A stretch of DNA of 47,290 nucleotides from Sphingomonadaceae bacterium. Its GTDB lineage: Bacteria > Pseudomonadota > Alphaproteobacteria > Sphingomonadales > Sphingomonadaceae. The stretch's first letter is position 1. Every line of letters begins with the position of its first letter. Below the pieces are notes generated by a model. That model saw only the letters and a program-made list of their open reading frames with translations, did no database searches and had not been told where the DNA came from. The position numbers and the translations under genes are program-made. Positions 23,972 to 32,648 of the stretch are shown one piece after another. The DNA is taken from positions 1-47,290 of the forward strand of contig JACVCM010000013.1 in the NCBI GenBank assembly GCA_016742125.1, written 5' to 3'.

Positions 23972-25291
23972 ATGACACAGGGCAACGCAACTGACGCAAT
24001 CGGCAAATCCGCGATGAACAAGACGTTCTGGCGCATCTTGCCACTCATCCTTGTCGCCTATCTATTTGCCTATATGGACCGGGTGAACGTCAGCTTCGCC
24101 GCCACGCAGATGAACGAGGACTTGCAGTTCAGCGCGACGATATATGGGCTCGGCGGTGGTCTGTTCTTCCTTGGCTACGCTTTGTTCGAAATCCCGTCAA
24201 ACCTGATGCTCGTCCGCTACGGCGCGCGCAAATGGATCGCGCGAATCATGATCACCTGGGGGCTGCTGTCTGCGGCCATGATGTTTGTGCAGACACCGAT
24301 GCAGTTTTATGTATTGCGCTTCCTGCTTGGTGTTGCCGAGGCTGGGTTTTATCCCGGTGTAATATTCTATTTCGCGGGCTGGTTTCCGGTCTGCCATCGC
24401 GGACGGGCAGTCAGCCGTTTCTACGTTGCCGTGCCGCTCGCATCGATCGTGATGGGTGCGATGTCGGGCTGGCTCCTGGGGCTTGATGGCAATGCCGGGC
24501 TGCACGGATGGCAGTGGTTGTTCCTTGTGCAGGGGCTGCCGACAGTGCTGGTCGGGCTGATCGTGCTGCGCTTCCTGCCCGATGCGCCCGCCACGGTTGC
24601 CTGGCTCACCGCAGCGGAAAAAAGCTGGATTGCGGACGAACTGGCGCGCGAACAAGCGATTATCGGCGAACCTGCAAAGCAGCATGTGATCGCCGCGTTC
24701 CGCAATCCACGCGTGCTGCAGCTTGGCCTGTTCGGTTTCCTGTTCATTGGTGTGATCACCGCGATCAACCTCAATGTCCCGCTAATCTTGCAGGCCGCAA
24801 CCGCGCTCAATGACAAATCGATCGGCTATGTCGTCGCGCTCGGCGGCCTTTTGGGTGCTGCAGCGATTATCTACGGCGGCAACCATGCCGACCGGCATGG
24901 CGATCGCTGGGGCAATGCCTTCTGGTGCTGCTTGGTGCTGGCAGGTGCGGTGTTGGTGATCGGCCTCGCGCCATCGCCGATGCTGGTCGTTATCGGCTAT
25001 ATTATATTCGCGACCGTCGGCTTCACCATCCCGATGCTGACATCATCGGGTTGGTCCGAAGTTCTACATGTCCGCGAACTCGCCGTCGGCGCAGCGGCTA
25101 TCAACACCATTTGCCAGATCGGTGCGTTCGTCGCGCCCTTTGGCTGGGGCATGGCGAAGGACGCCACCGGCAGTTTCCAGCCCGCACTGATTGCCTTGTC
25201 AGGCGCCACGCTGGTGGCGGGGATGCTGTTGTTGCCGCTGCGCAGCCAAGTGCGCGGGCGAAGCGGGCAGTCTGCCGTACTAGCCGCATAA
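23972..25291 (+). CDS. MFS transporter, anion:cation symporter (ACS) family
   Basis: A 439-residue permease with 12 predicted transmembrane helices. The N-terminal AYMDRVNVSFAATQMNEDL, FEIPSNLMLVRYGARKWIARIMITWG and RFLLGVAEAGFYPG segments are typical of the ACS family (phthalate, 4-hydroxyphenylacetate, glucarate, allantoate permeases). It probably imports an organic acid. An alternative start is the ATG at 24014. It heads a plus-strand run with a small exported protein, an intradiol dioxygenase and a SnoaL/lipocalin protein, and is preceded by the phased repeat array. Confidence 0.92.
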   Translation: MTQGNATDAIGKSAMNKTFWRILPLILVAYLFAYMDRVNVSFAATQMNEDLQFSATIYGLGGGLFFLGYALFEIPSNLMLVRYGARKWIARIMITWGLLSAAMMFVQTPMQFYVLRFLLGVAEAGFYPGVIFYFAGWFPVCHRGRAVSRFYVAVPLASIVMGAMSGWLLGLDGNAGLHGWQWLFLVQGLPTVLVGLIVLRFLPDAPATVAWLTAAEKSWIADELAREQAIIGEPAKQHVIAAFRNPRVLQLGLFGFLFIGVITAINLNVPLILQAATALNDKSIGYVVALGGLLGAAAIIYGGNHADRHGDRWGNAFWCCLVLAGAVLVIGLAPSPMLVVIGYIIFATVGFTIPMLTSSGWSEVLHVRELAVGAAAINTICQIGAFVAPFGWGMAKDATGSFQPALIALSGATLVAGMLLLPLRSQVRGRSGQSAVLAA

Positions 25292-25351
25292 CCGACCACA
25301 GACTTTTGAAAGACCACCTCATGGTGAGGGGCAATGTTGAGGAGAAGTAAG

Positions 25352-25798
25352 ATGACAGCAATGAAAACACTGTTCGTCGGGGCCGCCATGATGGTTGCCG
25401 CGTCGCTGGCCACGCCCGCGATGGCGCAGGAATCGAGCTACACACCCGGCACCGTGTGGGAAGCCAGCCGTATCGATGTAATGCCGGGCCAGTTCGAAAA
25501 CTATATGGATTATCTGGCCACCACCTGGAAGAAAATCCAGGAACTGGGCAAAGCCGAGGGCGTTGTCGTCGAATATCATGTGCTGGCTACCAACAACCCG
25601 CGCGCGGGCGAACCCGACCTGATCCTGCTCGTCGAATACAAGGATTACCTGACCACTGCGCAGCAGCAATCTATGCAGAAAAAGGTCAACGCGATGTTGT
25701 CCCAGAACAATCGCACCGCTGCGACTGCTGGCGGCGAACGTGGCAAGATGCGGGAGCCGATGGGCAGTACCGAATATCAGGAATTGATACTGAAATAG
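25352..25798 (+). CDS. Small exported protein of unknown function
   Basis: A 148-residue protein. Residues 1-25 are a signal peptide (MKTLFVGAAMMVAASLATPAMAQ, starting at the second Met). The mature part (VWEASRIDVMPGQFENYMDYLATTW ... PDLILLVEYKD) has the alternating pattern of a ferredoxin-like, dimeric alpha/beta-barrel domain, a fold used in ABM/EthD-type proteins; this is fold-level guesswork. GGAGAAG precedes the ATG at 25352, so the longer frame from 25334 is not used. It lies 60 bp after the MFS gene and 88 bp before the dioxygenase gene. Confidence 0.8.
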   Translation: MTAMKTLFVGAAMMVAASLATPAMAQESSYTPGTVWEASRIDVMPGQFENYMDYLATTWKKIQELGKAEGVVVEYHVLATNNPRAGEPDLILLVEYKDYLTTAQQQSMQKKVNAMLSQNNRTAATAGGERGKMREPMGSTEYQELILK

Positions 25799-25886
25799 GC
25801 GATCCGTTTCAGCATCATGGCAGGCGGCGAACTCCCCAGATTGCCGCCTGTCGCTCAATCTTGTTTTCGACCAGCGGGAGACCAGT

Positions 25887-26510
25887 ATGATCCAGCATAA
25901 CCCATTTTCGCGCCGCGCCTTTGGCGGATCGCTTCTTGCAGCCGGCGCATTTGCCGCCAGCCGCGCCTTTGCTGCGCCTCTGGTCACTGCGGAGTCCCCG
26001 ATGGGGCCATTTTATCCCACTGGCTACACAGGTGAGGACGATTTCGACATGACCATGCTGAAAGGCCGTCCGGCGCGCGCATTGGGCGATGTGATCGAGG
26101 TCAGCGGGCGTGTGCTTGACCGCTTGGGAAATCCCATGAGCGGCGCGAAGATCGAACTGTGGCAGGCCAATGCCAATGGCCGCTACGCGCATAGCAATGA
26201 TACCAGCGCCGGGGCGCTCGATCAGAATTTCCAAGGGCTCGCCCGCCTCGTCACCGGCCCGTCGGGCGAATGGCGGATACGGACGATCCGGCCCAATCTA
26301 TATGGGCGGCGCACGCGGCACATCCATTTCGACGTCAGCGGCAAGGCCCACCGGCTGATGGCACAGATGTATTTTCCCGAAAACGCCGAAAAAAATGCCA
26401 GTGACGGCCTGTACCGGCAGCTCGGCAAGAACGCGAAAACTTCGCTGGCGCGGCTGGAGGCACCAGACCGCTATCGTTGGGACATTGTACTGATGGATGC
26501 CGGACAATGA
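25887..26510 (+). CDS. Tat-exported intradiol ring-cleavage dioxygenase
   Basis: A 207-residue non-heme Fe(III) dioxygenase of the protocatechuate 3,4-dioxygenase beta type. All four iron ligands are recognisable: Y100 (NGRYAH), Y139 (RPNLYGRR), H145 and H147 (TRHIHF). The N-terminus has a twin-arginine motif (SRRAFGG) and an Ala-rich hydrophobic stretch ending AFAAPL, so it should be exported folded with its iron by Tat. Most intradiol enzymes are cytosolic; an exported one suggests periplasmic catechol cleavage. The ATG of the next gene overlaps its TGA (26507-26510). Confidence 0.92.
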   Translation: MIQHNPFSRRAFGGSLLAAGAFAASRAFAAPLVTAESPMGPFYPTGYTGEDDFDMTMLKGRPARALGDVIEVSGRVLDRLGNPMSGAKIELWQANANGRYAHSNDTSAGALDQNFQGLARLVTGPSGEWRIRTIRPNLYGRRTRHIHFDVSGKAHRLMAQMYFPENAEKNASDGLYRQLGKNAKTSLARLEAPDRYRWDIVLMDAGQ

Positions 26511-27964
26511 AGGTAGTGGCATCGGCAGGCGTTGTGCCGTTGCTGGCATTGCTATGCCTCAATCCATCGCGGGCGCTTGCGGAGCCTGGCGGAGCGCCAC
26601 CACCGCAAATGTCGCAGAACGACACTATCGAATCTAACAAGGCTGTGGTGCGTGCCTTTCTGAAAGCGCTTGAGGAAGGTGATATTGCTGCGCTTGACAG
26701 GCTGCGAGGCGCGGAGGGATCGACGTTCAGTTTCAATGGCGAAAGCCGGCGCGCGTCGACCAGCGCCTTTCTGGCCGAACGCTGTCCGATGTGTGCCGCT
26801 TTGCCTGATCGGAAGATCAGCATCGACAGGATGGTAGCCGAAGGCAATCTGGTGTCGGTGCAGTCGACTTGGACCGGAACCTACAGCGGTGCCTTTGAGG
26901 GCGTGGATATCGTCCCGCCCAAGCCTGTCACGCTGCGCTATGGTAACATCTATCGCATTGCCGATGGCCGGATCGTTGAAAACTGGGCATCCTATGACCG
27001 CTTGCATCGTGCCGAACAGTTGGGCTTCGTCCTGAATTTGGCTGAATCTGCTGGCGAAGCTGCAGCGCCTCAAGTGCCGCCAGCGCTCGAAGCGGCAATC
27101 GACGAAAGCCATGAAGCGCTCCGCAAGATACTCAACGGCGATCCCTCGGGCTATGCCGCGCTCTTTGCCGACCGCACCGACATTACGCTCGGCAACCCCT
27201 TTGGTCCGTTTGGAAAGGGCCGCGCCGAAGTCCTTGCTGCGCTGAACAATGCCGCCGGGAAATATACCGATGGATCGGTGGTCAAGGTTGACCGCGTTGC
27301 GGTCTATGGCGGCGGCAATCGCTATGTCCTCGTCGAAATTGAACATGACCGGGCAAAGCTGGGCACCAGTTCTGACTTTTCCGAATTCGCCGCGCGGGTG
27401 ACCAGTGTTTATGAAAAGATCGGTGCGCGCTGGAAACTCGTTCATCGCCATGCCGACCCCATCACGATGGCGAGACCGGCGGAATCGGTCCTCTCGGGTG
27501 GCACCGCGTCGGTGCAAGGCGCGCCAAATGGCATCGTCGGCACATGGCGCCTAGTCTCCTTCGAAGATGTCGAGGATGGCAAAATTGTGCGGCCTTTCGG
27601 CGAAAATCCGGATGGTCTCTTCGTCTATACCGCAGATGGCCATGTCATCATACAGATTGCCGATCCCGCCAACCCCCGTTGCTATGCGCCAGGCAAAAAT
27701 TCCGGGCGCGGGAAAATGGATGATCGGGCTCCGTCTGCCTGCAGCCCCGAACAAATGCGCGAATTGCTAGACAATAGTGTCGCCTATTGGGGCACCTACA
27801 CCGTTGATATGGCGGCGGGGGTCGTCACGCATAAGGTGAAGAGCGACCTCAGCAACGGCTATGCCGGCACCGACCAGCCCCGCCCGTTCCGCCTGGATGG
27901 TAATCGTCTGGTCATCGGCGACGGCAATACTTGGACCCGCGTGCTTGAACGCGTGGTGCGCTGA
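26507..27964 (+). CDS. Exported SnoaL-like / DUF4440-like / lipocalin-like protein
   Basis: A 485-residue protein with a signal peptide (VVPLLALLCLNPSRALAEP). Residues about 40-155 are a SnoaL-like NTF2-fold domain (NKAVVRAFLKALEEGDIAALDRL ... RIADGRIVENWASYDRLH). Residues about 175-300 are a second NTF2-fold of the DUF4440/SnoaL_3 type (VYEKIGARWKLVHRHAD). Residues about 310-485 match the lipocalin-like domain (GIVGTWRLVSFEDVEDG, GLFVYTADGHVIIQI, YWGTYTVD). Such domains bind or isomerise small hydrophobic molecules. It is translationally coupled to the dioxygenase and could act on its product. It is convergent with the thioesterase gene. Confidence 0.82.
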   Translation: MKVVASAGVVPLLALLCLNPSRALAEPGGAPPPQMSQNDTIESNKAVVRAFLKALEEGDIAALDRLRGAEGSTFSFNGESRRASTSAFLAERCPMCAALPDRKISIDRMVAEGNLVSVQSTWTGTYSGAFEGVDIVPPKPVTLRYGNIYRIADGRIVENWASYDRLHRAEQLGFVLNLAESAGEAAAPQVPPALEAAIDESHEALRKILNGDPSGYAALFADRTDITLGNPFGPFGKGRAEVLAALNNAAGKYTDGSVVKVDRVAVYGGGNRYVLVEIEHDRAKLGTSSDFSEFAARVTSVYEKIGARWKLVHRHADPITMARPAESVLSGGTASVQGAPNGIVGTWRLVSFEDVEDGKIVRPFGENPDGLFVYTADGHVIIQIADPANPRCYAPGKNSGRGKMDDRAPSACSPEQMRELLDNSVAYWGTYTVDMAAGVVTHKVKSDLSNGYAGTDQPRPFRLDGNRLVIGDGNTWTRVLERVVR

Positions 27965-28043
27965 GACGGCAAGTATCGCAACTACCGCGCCACATTTTCA
28001 ACAAGCCCAACCTCTCGTAACGGCCAGATTCCCGACCTGTCGC

Positions 28044-28442
28044 TCAAAGCACCAGCTGGGTCTGCGTGACCCGCGCGACCGCCTTCCCGTCGGCGCGAAT
28101 GATCTGTGTTTGCCAGACCGACAAGCGTCTTCCGATCTGGATCGGCGTTGTCTCGGCCCTCACTGTCTCTCCTTCGGACGCTGCGCCCAGGAAGTTGGTC
28201 TTGCTTTCGATGGTGGTTGTGCCGCCCGCACCATCGGGCAGGTTCAGGTACGCGCCAATCGCGCCCAGCGCATCGGCAAACGCCATGATCGCCCCGCCAT
28301 GCATGATCTTGCCGCTGGTACACAGATCGGGGCGGACCAGAAGCTCGCCGACGATCCGGTCCTTTGCGGCGCTGATGACCTTGACGCCCATTAGCTTTGC
28401 AAAGGGCATGGTATCGGCAAGGTTCGATGGATTTTTTGTCAT
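28044..28442 (-). CDS. PaaI-family hotdog thioesterase
   Basis: A 132-residue hotdog-fold acyl-CoA thioesterase. The signature is GKIMHGGAIMAFADALGAIGAYLNL, with the His-Gly-Gly of the active-site helix region, followed by TTTIESKTNFLGAA. The family hydrolyses (hydroxy)phenylacetyl-CoA and other aromatic acyl-CoAs. It lies 155 bp downstream of the methyltransferase gene on the same strand. The direct repeat GTATTGGT at 28464 and 28478 lies just upstream, so it may have its own promoter. Confidence 0.9.
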   Translation of the reverse strand: MTKNPSNLADTMPFAKLMGVKVISAAKDRIVGELLVRPDLCTSGKIMHGGAIMAFADALGAIGAYLNLPDGAGGTTTIESKTNFLGAASEGETVRAETTPIQIGRRLSVWQTQIIRADGKAVARVTQTQLVL

Positions 28443-28463
28443 CTCTTTTTCCTGACTCAGTTT

Positions 28464-28485
28464 GTATTGGTGAAGCAGTATTGGT
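28464..28485. repeat. GTATTGGT direct repeat upstream of thioesterase gene
   Basis: GTATTGGT occurs at 28464-28471 and 28478-28485, a 14-bp period, 22 bp upstream of the thioesterase start (28442). The rest of the 155-bp gap shows a GGCCG/CGGCC pairing (about 28515-28541). A small operator is possible, but evidence is thin. Confidence 0.3.
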
Positions 28486-28597
28486 AGTCACAAAGGCCGA
28501 AATGGCGCGCAACGGGCCGATGCTTAAAGCCACCGGCCTCATGGAGACGGCGTGCCGACGCATGTGCGGACTCCGCGCAAATGGCGCTTAACCGTTT

Positions 28598-29689
28598 TCA
28601 GGGCTTTGCAACATAATAAGCATTCACAAAGTCATGTGGCAGCCTGTGCAGATCCACCTGGCTGAAACCCGCTTTGCTCAGCATATCAAGCGCGGTTTCA
28701 TAGCCCCACATTGTGCCAAGGCCAGCACCGCCCTGGCCCAGAGAGACCGGCATGCAATGCATCGTCGACATCATATACAGGTGAACGCCAAGCGGGTGAT
28801 CGAGGTTGTTTTCCAGATTTCGCGATCCGCCAATATCAACCATCAACAATGAGCCCGATGGCGCCAGCGAATTGCGCAGCATCGTTAAAAAGGCCTGCGG
28901 GTCCTTTTGATCATGCGCGGCGTCAAATGCCACGATCAGGTCGAAACGGCCGAGTGTATCGACGCCCGAAAAGTCAAACTCTTCAAAGCGTAAGTTGGTT
29001 AGCTTCTCGCTTCGTGCTTTCTCGACGGTTGCGGAAAACGCATCGGCGCAAAGGTCTAGTCCGACAAATTGGCTATTCGGATAGCGTTGGGCGAGATGCA
29101 GCAAAGCGCGGCCTGCCCCGCAACCGACATCGGCAGCGGTAATGCCCTGCTGCAACCGCGCTTCGAGGCCGGGCGCGAGCGGGATTATGTGCGCATCAAG
29201 GGCGCTGACGATCGACACGTCGGTCAACTCGGCCATCGCGGCATGAAAGCGCCCGTAATGATGATAGCAGAGTCCGTCTCCGGTCTTGAACCGCTCGACA
29301 ATTTGCGGCTCAACTTCCGCGGCAACGCCCAGAAACTGCGCGCTGACCGCAATGTTGCCCATCGCGGCGTCGCGCGTCAGCCATGCGGCATGTTCTGGCG
29401 GCAGCGTGTAGAGGCGACTGGATGGATCATATTCGACGATGGCGGCAGCCGTCATCGCGCCCAGCCATTCGCGGACATAGCGTTCGGAAAGCCCCGCCTG
29501 CATCGCAAGCCCCGTGCTGGTCGTCGGCGAACAAAGGGCAAAGGCATCGAACAAGCCAGTGCGGTGACCAACTGAAGTCATCAGCACAAGCGCGCCTTGA
29601 TTGAAGGCGGAAAGCATCTTGCCTGCAAATGCCTCAGCCTTGGCGGCATCAAAGCTTTGCTGGTTTTCGAAAACGGGTTGGGTTGCCAT
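28598..29689 (-). CDS. Class I SAM-dependent methyltransferase with winged-helix domain
   Basis: A 363-residue methyltransferase. The N-terminal half (SVGHRTGLFDAF, MQAGLSERYVREWLGAMTAAAIVEYD) is the dimerisation winged helix found in small-molecule O-methyltransferases and related enzymes. The SAM-binding motif I is ADVGCGAGRALLHLAQRYP, followed by FVGLDLCADAF and the acidic DLIVAFDAAHDQ. It likely methylates a small molecule. It is transcribed with an alpha/beta hydrolase (35 bp upstream) and a homocysteine methyltransferase homologue; the latter could return methyl groups to methionine, an inference. Confidence 0.92.
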   Translation of the reverse strand: MATQPVFENQQSFDAAKAEAFAGKMLSAFNQGALVLMTSVGHRTGLFDAFALCSPTTSTGLAMQAGLSERYVREWLGAMTAAAIVEYDPSSRLYTLPPEHAAWLTRDAAMGNIAVSAQFLGVAAEVEPQIVERFKTGDGLCYHHYGRFHAAMAELTDVSIVSALDAHIIPLAPGLEARLQQGITAADVGCGAGRALLHLAQRYPNSQFVGLDLCADAFSATVEKARSEKLTNLRFEEFDFSGVDTLGRFDLIVAFDAAHDQKDPQAFLTMLRNSLAPSGSLLMVDIGGSRNLENNLDHPLGVHLYMMSTMHCMPVSLGQGGAGLGTMWGYETALDMLSKAGFSQVDLHRLPHDFVNAYYVAKP

Positions 29690-29724
29690 AGTGATAGTCC
29701 TTTCAATTCGTTGATGTGGTTGGG

Positions 29725-30570
29725 TCAGGCCGCAGCCCGAGATGTTTGAGTTGCTTCGGAACGCCCGACTTCGTGGCAGAAATGAACGATTTCCTGAGCC
29801 GCCAGCTGAGGCTTTTCCCAGTGCGGCGAGTGCCCGAACCCTTCGGCTACGAACAGGCTGGCGCGCGGGAGTGCGAAAAGCAGCCGATCCTGATCGGCAC
29901 GACCGGCAAAGGGATCCTGATTGCCCCAGATGAGCTTTACTTGCACGGTGATGCTATCGAGATCGTCGATAAGCTCCTCGTCGAGCATTGCCCGCAAGGC
30001 ACCACGCCAGACACGCGCGGGCATCTTCAGCGATTCAGAAACGGCATCGTCCAGAAGCTGCTTCGACAGATGTTCAGAAGATGCACTTGTCTGAAATGCG
30101 CGAACAAACTCAGGGTCAACCGGGTCGGCCAGTTTGGACACGTCCTCATCCCATAATGCCTGCACGCCGGGGTTATCGGCAAAGGAGGCGAATGCACCGA
30201 TCAGCACGAGCCCCGCAACACGATCCGGATAATCGAGAGCAAAACGGAGCGCGATGCGTGAGCCCATCGAGTGTCCGACAATAACAGTGCTCTGACAGTC
30301 TTGGGCATCCAGCATCGCATCCAAATCCCGCGCGAACGCACTTGCGCTGTAGTCGTTATCCGGTTTCGATGAATCGCCATGTCCGCGTTGGGTGAAGGCG
30401 ATCACGTCGATAGACTCGGGCAGCTCGTTGAGCAGCGGCTCGAACGACCGGTGCGTGTCCGAATAGCCGTGGAGCAGAATCAGGGGCGTATCAGACATCT
30501 GGCCTTGCCTCACCCCTCCCAGCAGAACGCCCTCGGGCGTGCGGACGGTAAAGCCTCTGCGATTCTTCAT
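29725..30570 (-). CDS. Alpha/beta hydrolase with intact catalytic triad
   Basis: A 281-residue alpha/beta-fold hydrolase. The oxyanion HG is in LILLHGYSDTHRSF, the nucleophile Ser is in VIVGHSMGSRIAL, the acid is Asp in LIWGNQDPFAG, and the His is in GFGHSPHWEKP. The family includes esterases, haloperoxidases and C-C hydrolases. The start overlaps the stop of the upstream homocysteine methyltransferase-family gene by four bases (30567-30570), indicating translational coupling. The contrast with the degenerate hydrolase at 39727 is useful. Confidence 0.93.
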   Translation of the reverse strand: MKNRRGFTVRTPEGVLLGGVRQGQMSDTPLILLHGYSDTHRSFEPLLNELPESIDVIAFTQRGHGDSSKPDNDYSASAFARDLDAMLDAQDCQSTVIVGHSMGSRIALRFALDYPDRVAGLVLIGAFASFADNPGVQALWDEDVSKLADPVDPEFVRAFQTSASSEHLSKQLLDDAVSESLKMPARVWRGALRAMLDEELIDDLDSITVQVKLIWGNQDPFAGRADQDRLLFALPRASLFVAEGFGHSPHWEKPQLAAQEIVHFCHEVGRSEATQTSRAAA

Positions 30571-31508
30571 GATGGTATCTCCCTGGGCAGCGCATTCGCT
30601 ATCGCTGCAATATGTTCATGGTCGGTACCGCAGCAGCCGCCAAACACGCGCAAATGGGGGAAGCGATCGTGCAGGGTGCGATAACGCAGGCCCAGATCAG
30701 CCGGATCGCCACGGTCAAGTTCGGTTGCCTCATTGAGCTCGGCGTGGCTGCAGGAGGAGGCATTGGCGCGGATGCCCATGATCCGGCGCGTCCATGGCGC
30801 ATCGTCAACCAGCACATGGTCGAAATGCATCGGGTGGGCGCAGTTTATCATATAATAGGCCGGGGCTGCATCGGTTGCCGTATCGACGTCGGTGATCGCC
30901 TCTCCCAGCCGCTGGCCATCGGGAAGGCGCCCGTCGGTTTCCACGGTGAAGGAAATGACCGATGGCAGATTGCGGCGTGCCGCAGACCTTGCGATGCCGA
31001 TGGCCTCATTGGCGTTGGTCATGGTGATCGCGCTGATCAGCTCGGCACCTGCCGCCGCCATCGTGCCGATCTGCTCGTCATGATAGGCCTCAGCAGCTTC
31101 GGGCCGCATGATTTCGCCCGCCACATAGCCATCGCCGCGCGGGCCAACGCAACCGCTGACCAATATCGGAAAGCCGGGCGCAGTGTGCCGGCTACGCAAG
31201 TCGATCATCAGGCTGATCGCGGCGGCATTGGCCGCCTTCAGCTCGGCCCGGCTCATCCCCAGCAAATCGCCCCAATCATGGCTTGAACGCCAAGTCGGGC
31301 TTTCCAGGATGAAGCCAAAGCCGTTCGAACGGGCAATTGCGATATAACGTTTATAGTAACGCTCTAGCGCGGTGCGTCCCTCCGCGCTCGCCAGCAGGGT
31401 GATCGACGAAAAATGGGGAAGGTCAATCCCTTCATTGAAGATGATGTCGGTCTCCAGACCACCATCGGCCAGGAAAATCCGGTTTTGGAGCAATTTAGTT
31501 GCGGGCAT
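30567..31508 (-). CDS. Homocysteine S-methyltransferase family protein
   Basis: A 313-residue TIM-barrel methyltransferase of the MHT/MmuM type. The N-terminal LADGGLETDIIFNEG and ESPTWRSS match the family. The zinc-thiol site is complete: NCAHP in the middle and GGCCGTD at the C-terminus. Known members move methyl groups from S-methylmethionine, SAM or betaine to homocysteine. Here it lies between a desaturase-like hydroxylase and a hydrolase/SAM-methyltransferase pair. The start at 31508 follows GGAGAAA; 31553 is rejected. The methyl donor is unknown and may be a catabolic substrate. Confidence 0.9.
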   Translation of the reverse strand: MPATKLLQNRIFLADGGLETDIIFNEGIDLPHFSSITLLASAEGRTALERYYKRYIAIARSNGFGFILESPTWRSSHDWGDLLGMSRAELKAANAAAISLMIDLRSRHTAPGFPILVSGCVGPRGDGYVAGEIMRPEAAEAYHDEQIGTMAAAGAELISAITMTNANEAIGIARSAARRNLPSVISFTVETDGRLPDGQRLGEAITDVDTATDAAPAYYMINCAHPMHFDHVLVDDAPWTRRIMGIRANASSCSHAELNEATELDRGDPADLGLRYRTLHDRFPHLRVFGGCCGTDHEHIAAIANALPREIPS

Positions 31509-31533
31509 GGTTTTTCTCCGGGTTGAGATGTGT

Positions 31534-32253
31534 TCAGGAAATTTTGCGTCCAATGAGCAGCGCGCCGATCCGGTTTAAGGCTCCGTCGAAAAAGCCCGCT
31601 TGCTCTGGCGCATGTTCCGGATTCCTGAAGGTGCCGAACAGGATGTCGAACCAGGGCACATCGCCATAATTGTAGCGATGGGCGCCACGCTCATGATGCA
31701 GCGCATGGCTTTCGGGGCGGGTGATCAGATAGCCCAGCCAGCGCGGTGTGCGGATGTTCGCATGCTGGAACATCGAGCAGAAGGCGGCTATCAGGCTGAT
31801 CGTGATGCCAGCCTCCAGCGACACACCAAAGCCGCCAACGAGCGCTAGGCTTCCAAGCAGTGCCCAACCGATCATGTCGAGCGGATGGAACCAGAAGGCG
31901 CCCCAGATATCGATCCGTTCGGCACTGTGATGCCATTGGTGGATGTGGCGCCACAGCCTGTCGGCCGAATGCATCGTCCGGTGCCAGAGATACACGCCCA
32001 GTTCGAGCGCGAAAAAGCCGCCAATGATCTGGAGCCATAAAGGAAGCGCGCTCGCGTCAAACAGCGTGTGCTGGGCAATCAGCGAGTCCCAAAAGAGCGG
32101 ACCGCAAATCGCTGCCGTAAAATAGGCAATGAAGCTCGCAACGCCCTTGGTGCGCCACAGCGACACCTGCGGGAGCGCGCGCGCGGGCCTTGCAATGTCC
32201 AGCACGGCAAAACCGGTGAAGAGCACAGCGGCTCCGCCCAATATGGTCCACAT
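31534..32253 (-). CDS. Sterol desaturase / fatty acid hydroxylase family protein
   Basis: A 239-residue di-iron membrane enzyme. Histidine clusters of the family are visible: HRTMH, HIHQWHHS and HALHHERGAHRYNYG. About four hydrophobic helices surround them (TILGGAAVLFTGFAVLDIA, FFALELGVYLWH, GWALLGSLALVGGFGV). The family hydroxylates or desaturates lipids, sterols and carotenoids. The start at 32253 follows AAAGGGGC; the longer frame to 32304 is unlikely. It lies 25 bp upstream of the homocysteine methyltransferase-family gene. Confidence 0.92.
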   Translation of the reverse strand: MWTILGGAAVLFTGFAVLDIARPARALPQVSLWRTKGVASFIAYFTAAICGPLFWDSLIAQHTLFDASALPLWLQIIGGFFALELGVYLWHRTMHSADRLWRHIHQWHHSAERIDIWGAFWFHPLDMIGWALLGSLALVGGFGVSLEAGITISLIAAFCSMFQHANIRTPRWLGYLITRPESHALHHERGAHRYNYGDVPWFDILFGTFRNPEHAPEQAGFFDGALNRIGALLIGRKIS

Positions 32254-32272
32254 GATTTCGGCCCCTTTCCGC

Positions 32273-32518
32273 TTATTGCTCGGCGGCAATCCGCGCGGCA
32301 TCATTCTTTGCGCGCTTGCTTTGCTCCGAATATCGATAGGCTTTGCGGCAGGGCCGCCATTGCGTCACGCCGATTGCCTTGGGAGCACGCGGCATTGGAC
32401 ACAGCTTGATGGTGTGCTCTTTCTGTCTGGCTGTCGCGTCACCGTCATGCGCCATTGCAGTGCAGGGCAGCCCGCCAAACGTGATCGTCGCTGCGATGAT
32501 GGCTAAATGTGGTTTCAT
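32273..32518 (-). CDS. Small exported hypothetical protein
   Basis: An 81-residue protein with a clear signal peptide (MKPHLAIIAATITFGGLPCTAMA). The mature 58 residues carry two cysteines (KLCPMP, WRPCRK), many basic residues and a helical tail. CAGGAGACT precedes the start. Spacing to the desaturase gene is 19 bp, so it is probably the second gene of the leftward set. I do not recognise the family. Confidence 0.65.
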   Translation of the reverse strand: MKPHLAIIAATITFGGLPCTAMAHDGDATARQKEHTIKLCPMPRAPKAIGVTQWRPCRKAYRYSEQSKRAKNDAARIAAEQ

Positions 32519-32562
32519 GTTGAGTCTCCTGATTGTTCCGCTCTTGTCGGTTGCAAAGTCGT

Positions 32563-32616
32563 GGGACGGGGATGCCTTTGGGGGTCTTCATGGGGAGAGG
32601 TCGGCATCCCCGTCCC
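32563..32616. other. Perfect 14-bp inverted repeat
   Basis: GGGACGGGGATGCC (32563-32576) and GGCATCCCCGTCCC (32603-32616) are exact complements around a 26-bp spacer. The structure lies between the 35-residue ORF and the small exported protein gene. No T-run follows on either strand. It could be an mRNA stability or processing hairpin that sets different expression of the genes on either side, or a large operator. Confidence 0.6.
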
Positions 32617-32648
32617 GCTGCCGCCAGGGGGAGCGGCGGCAAGATGCA

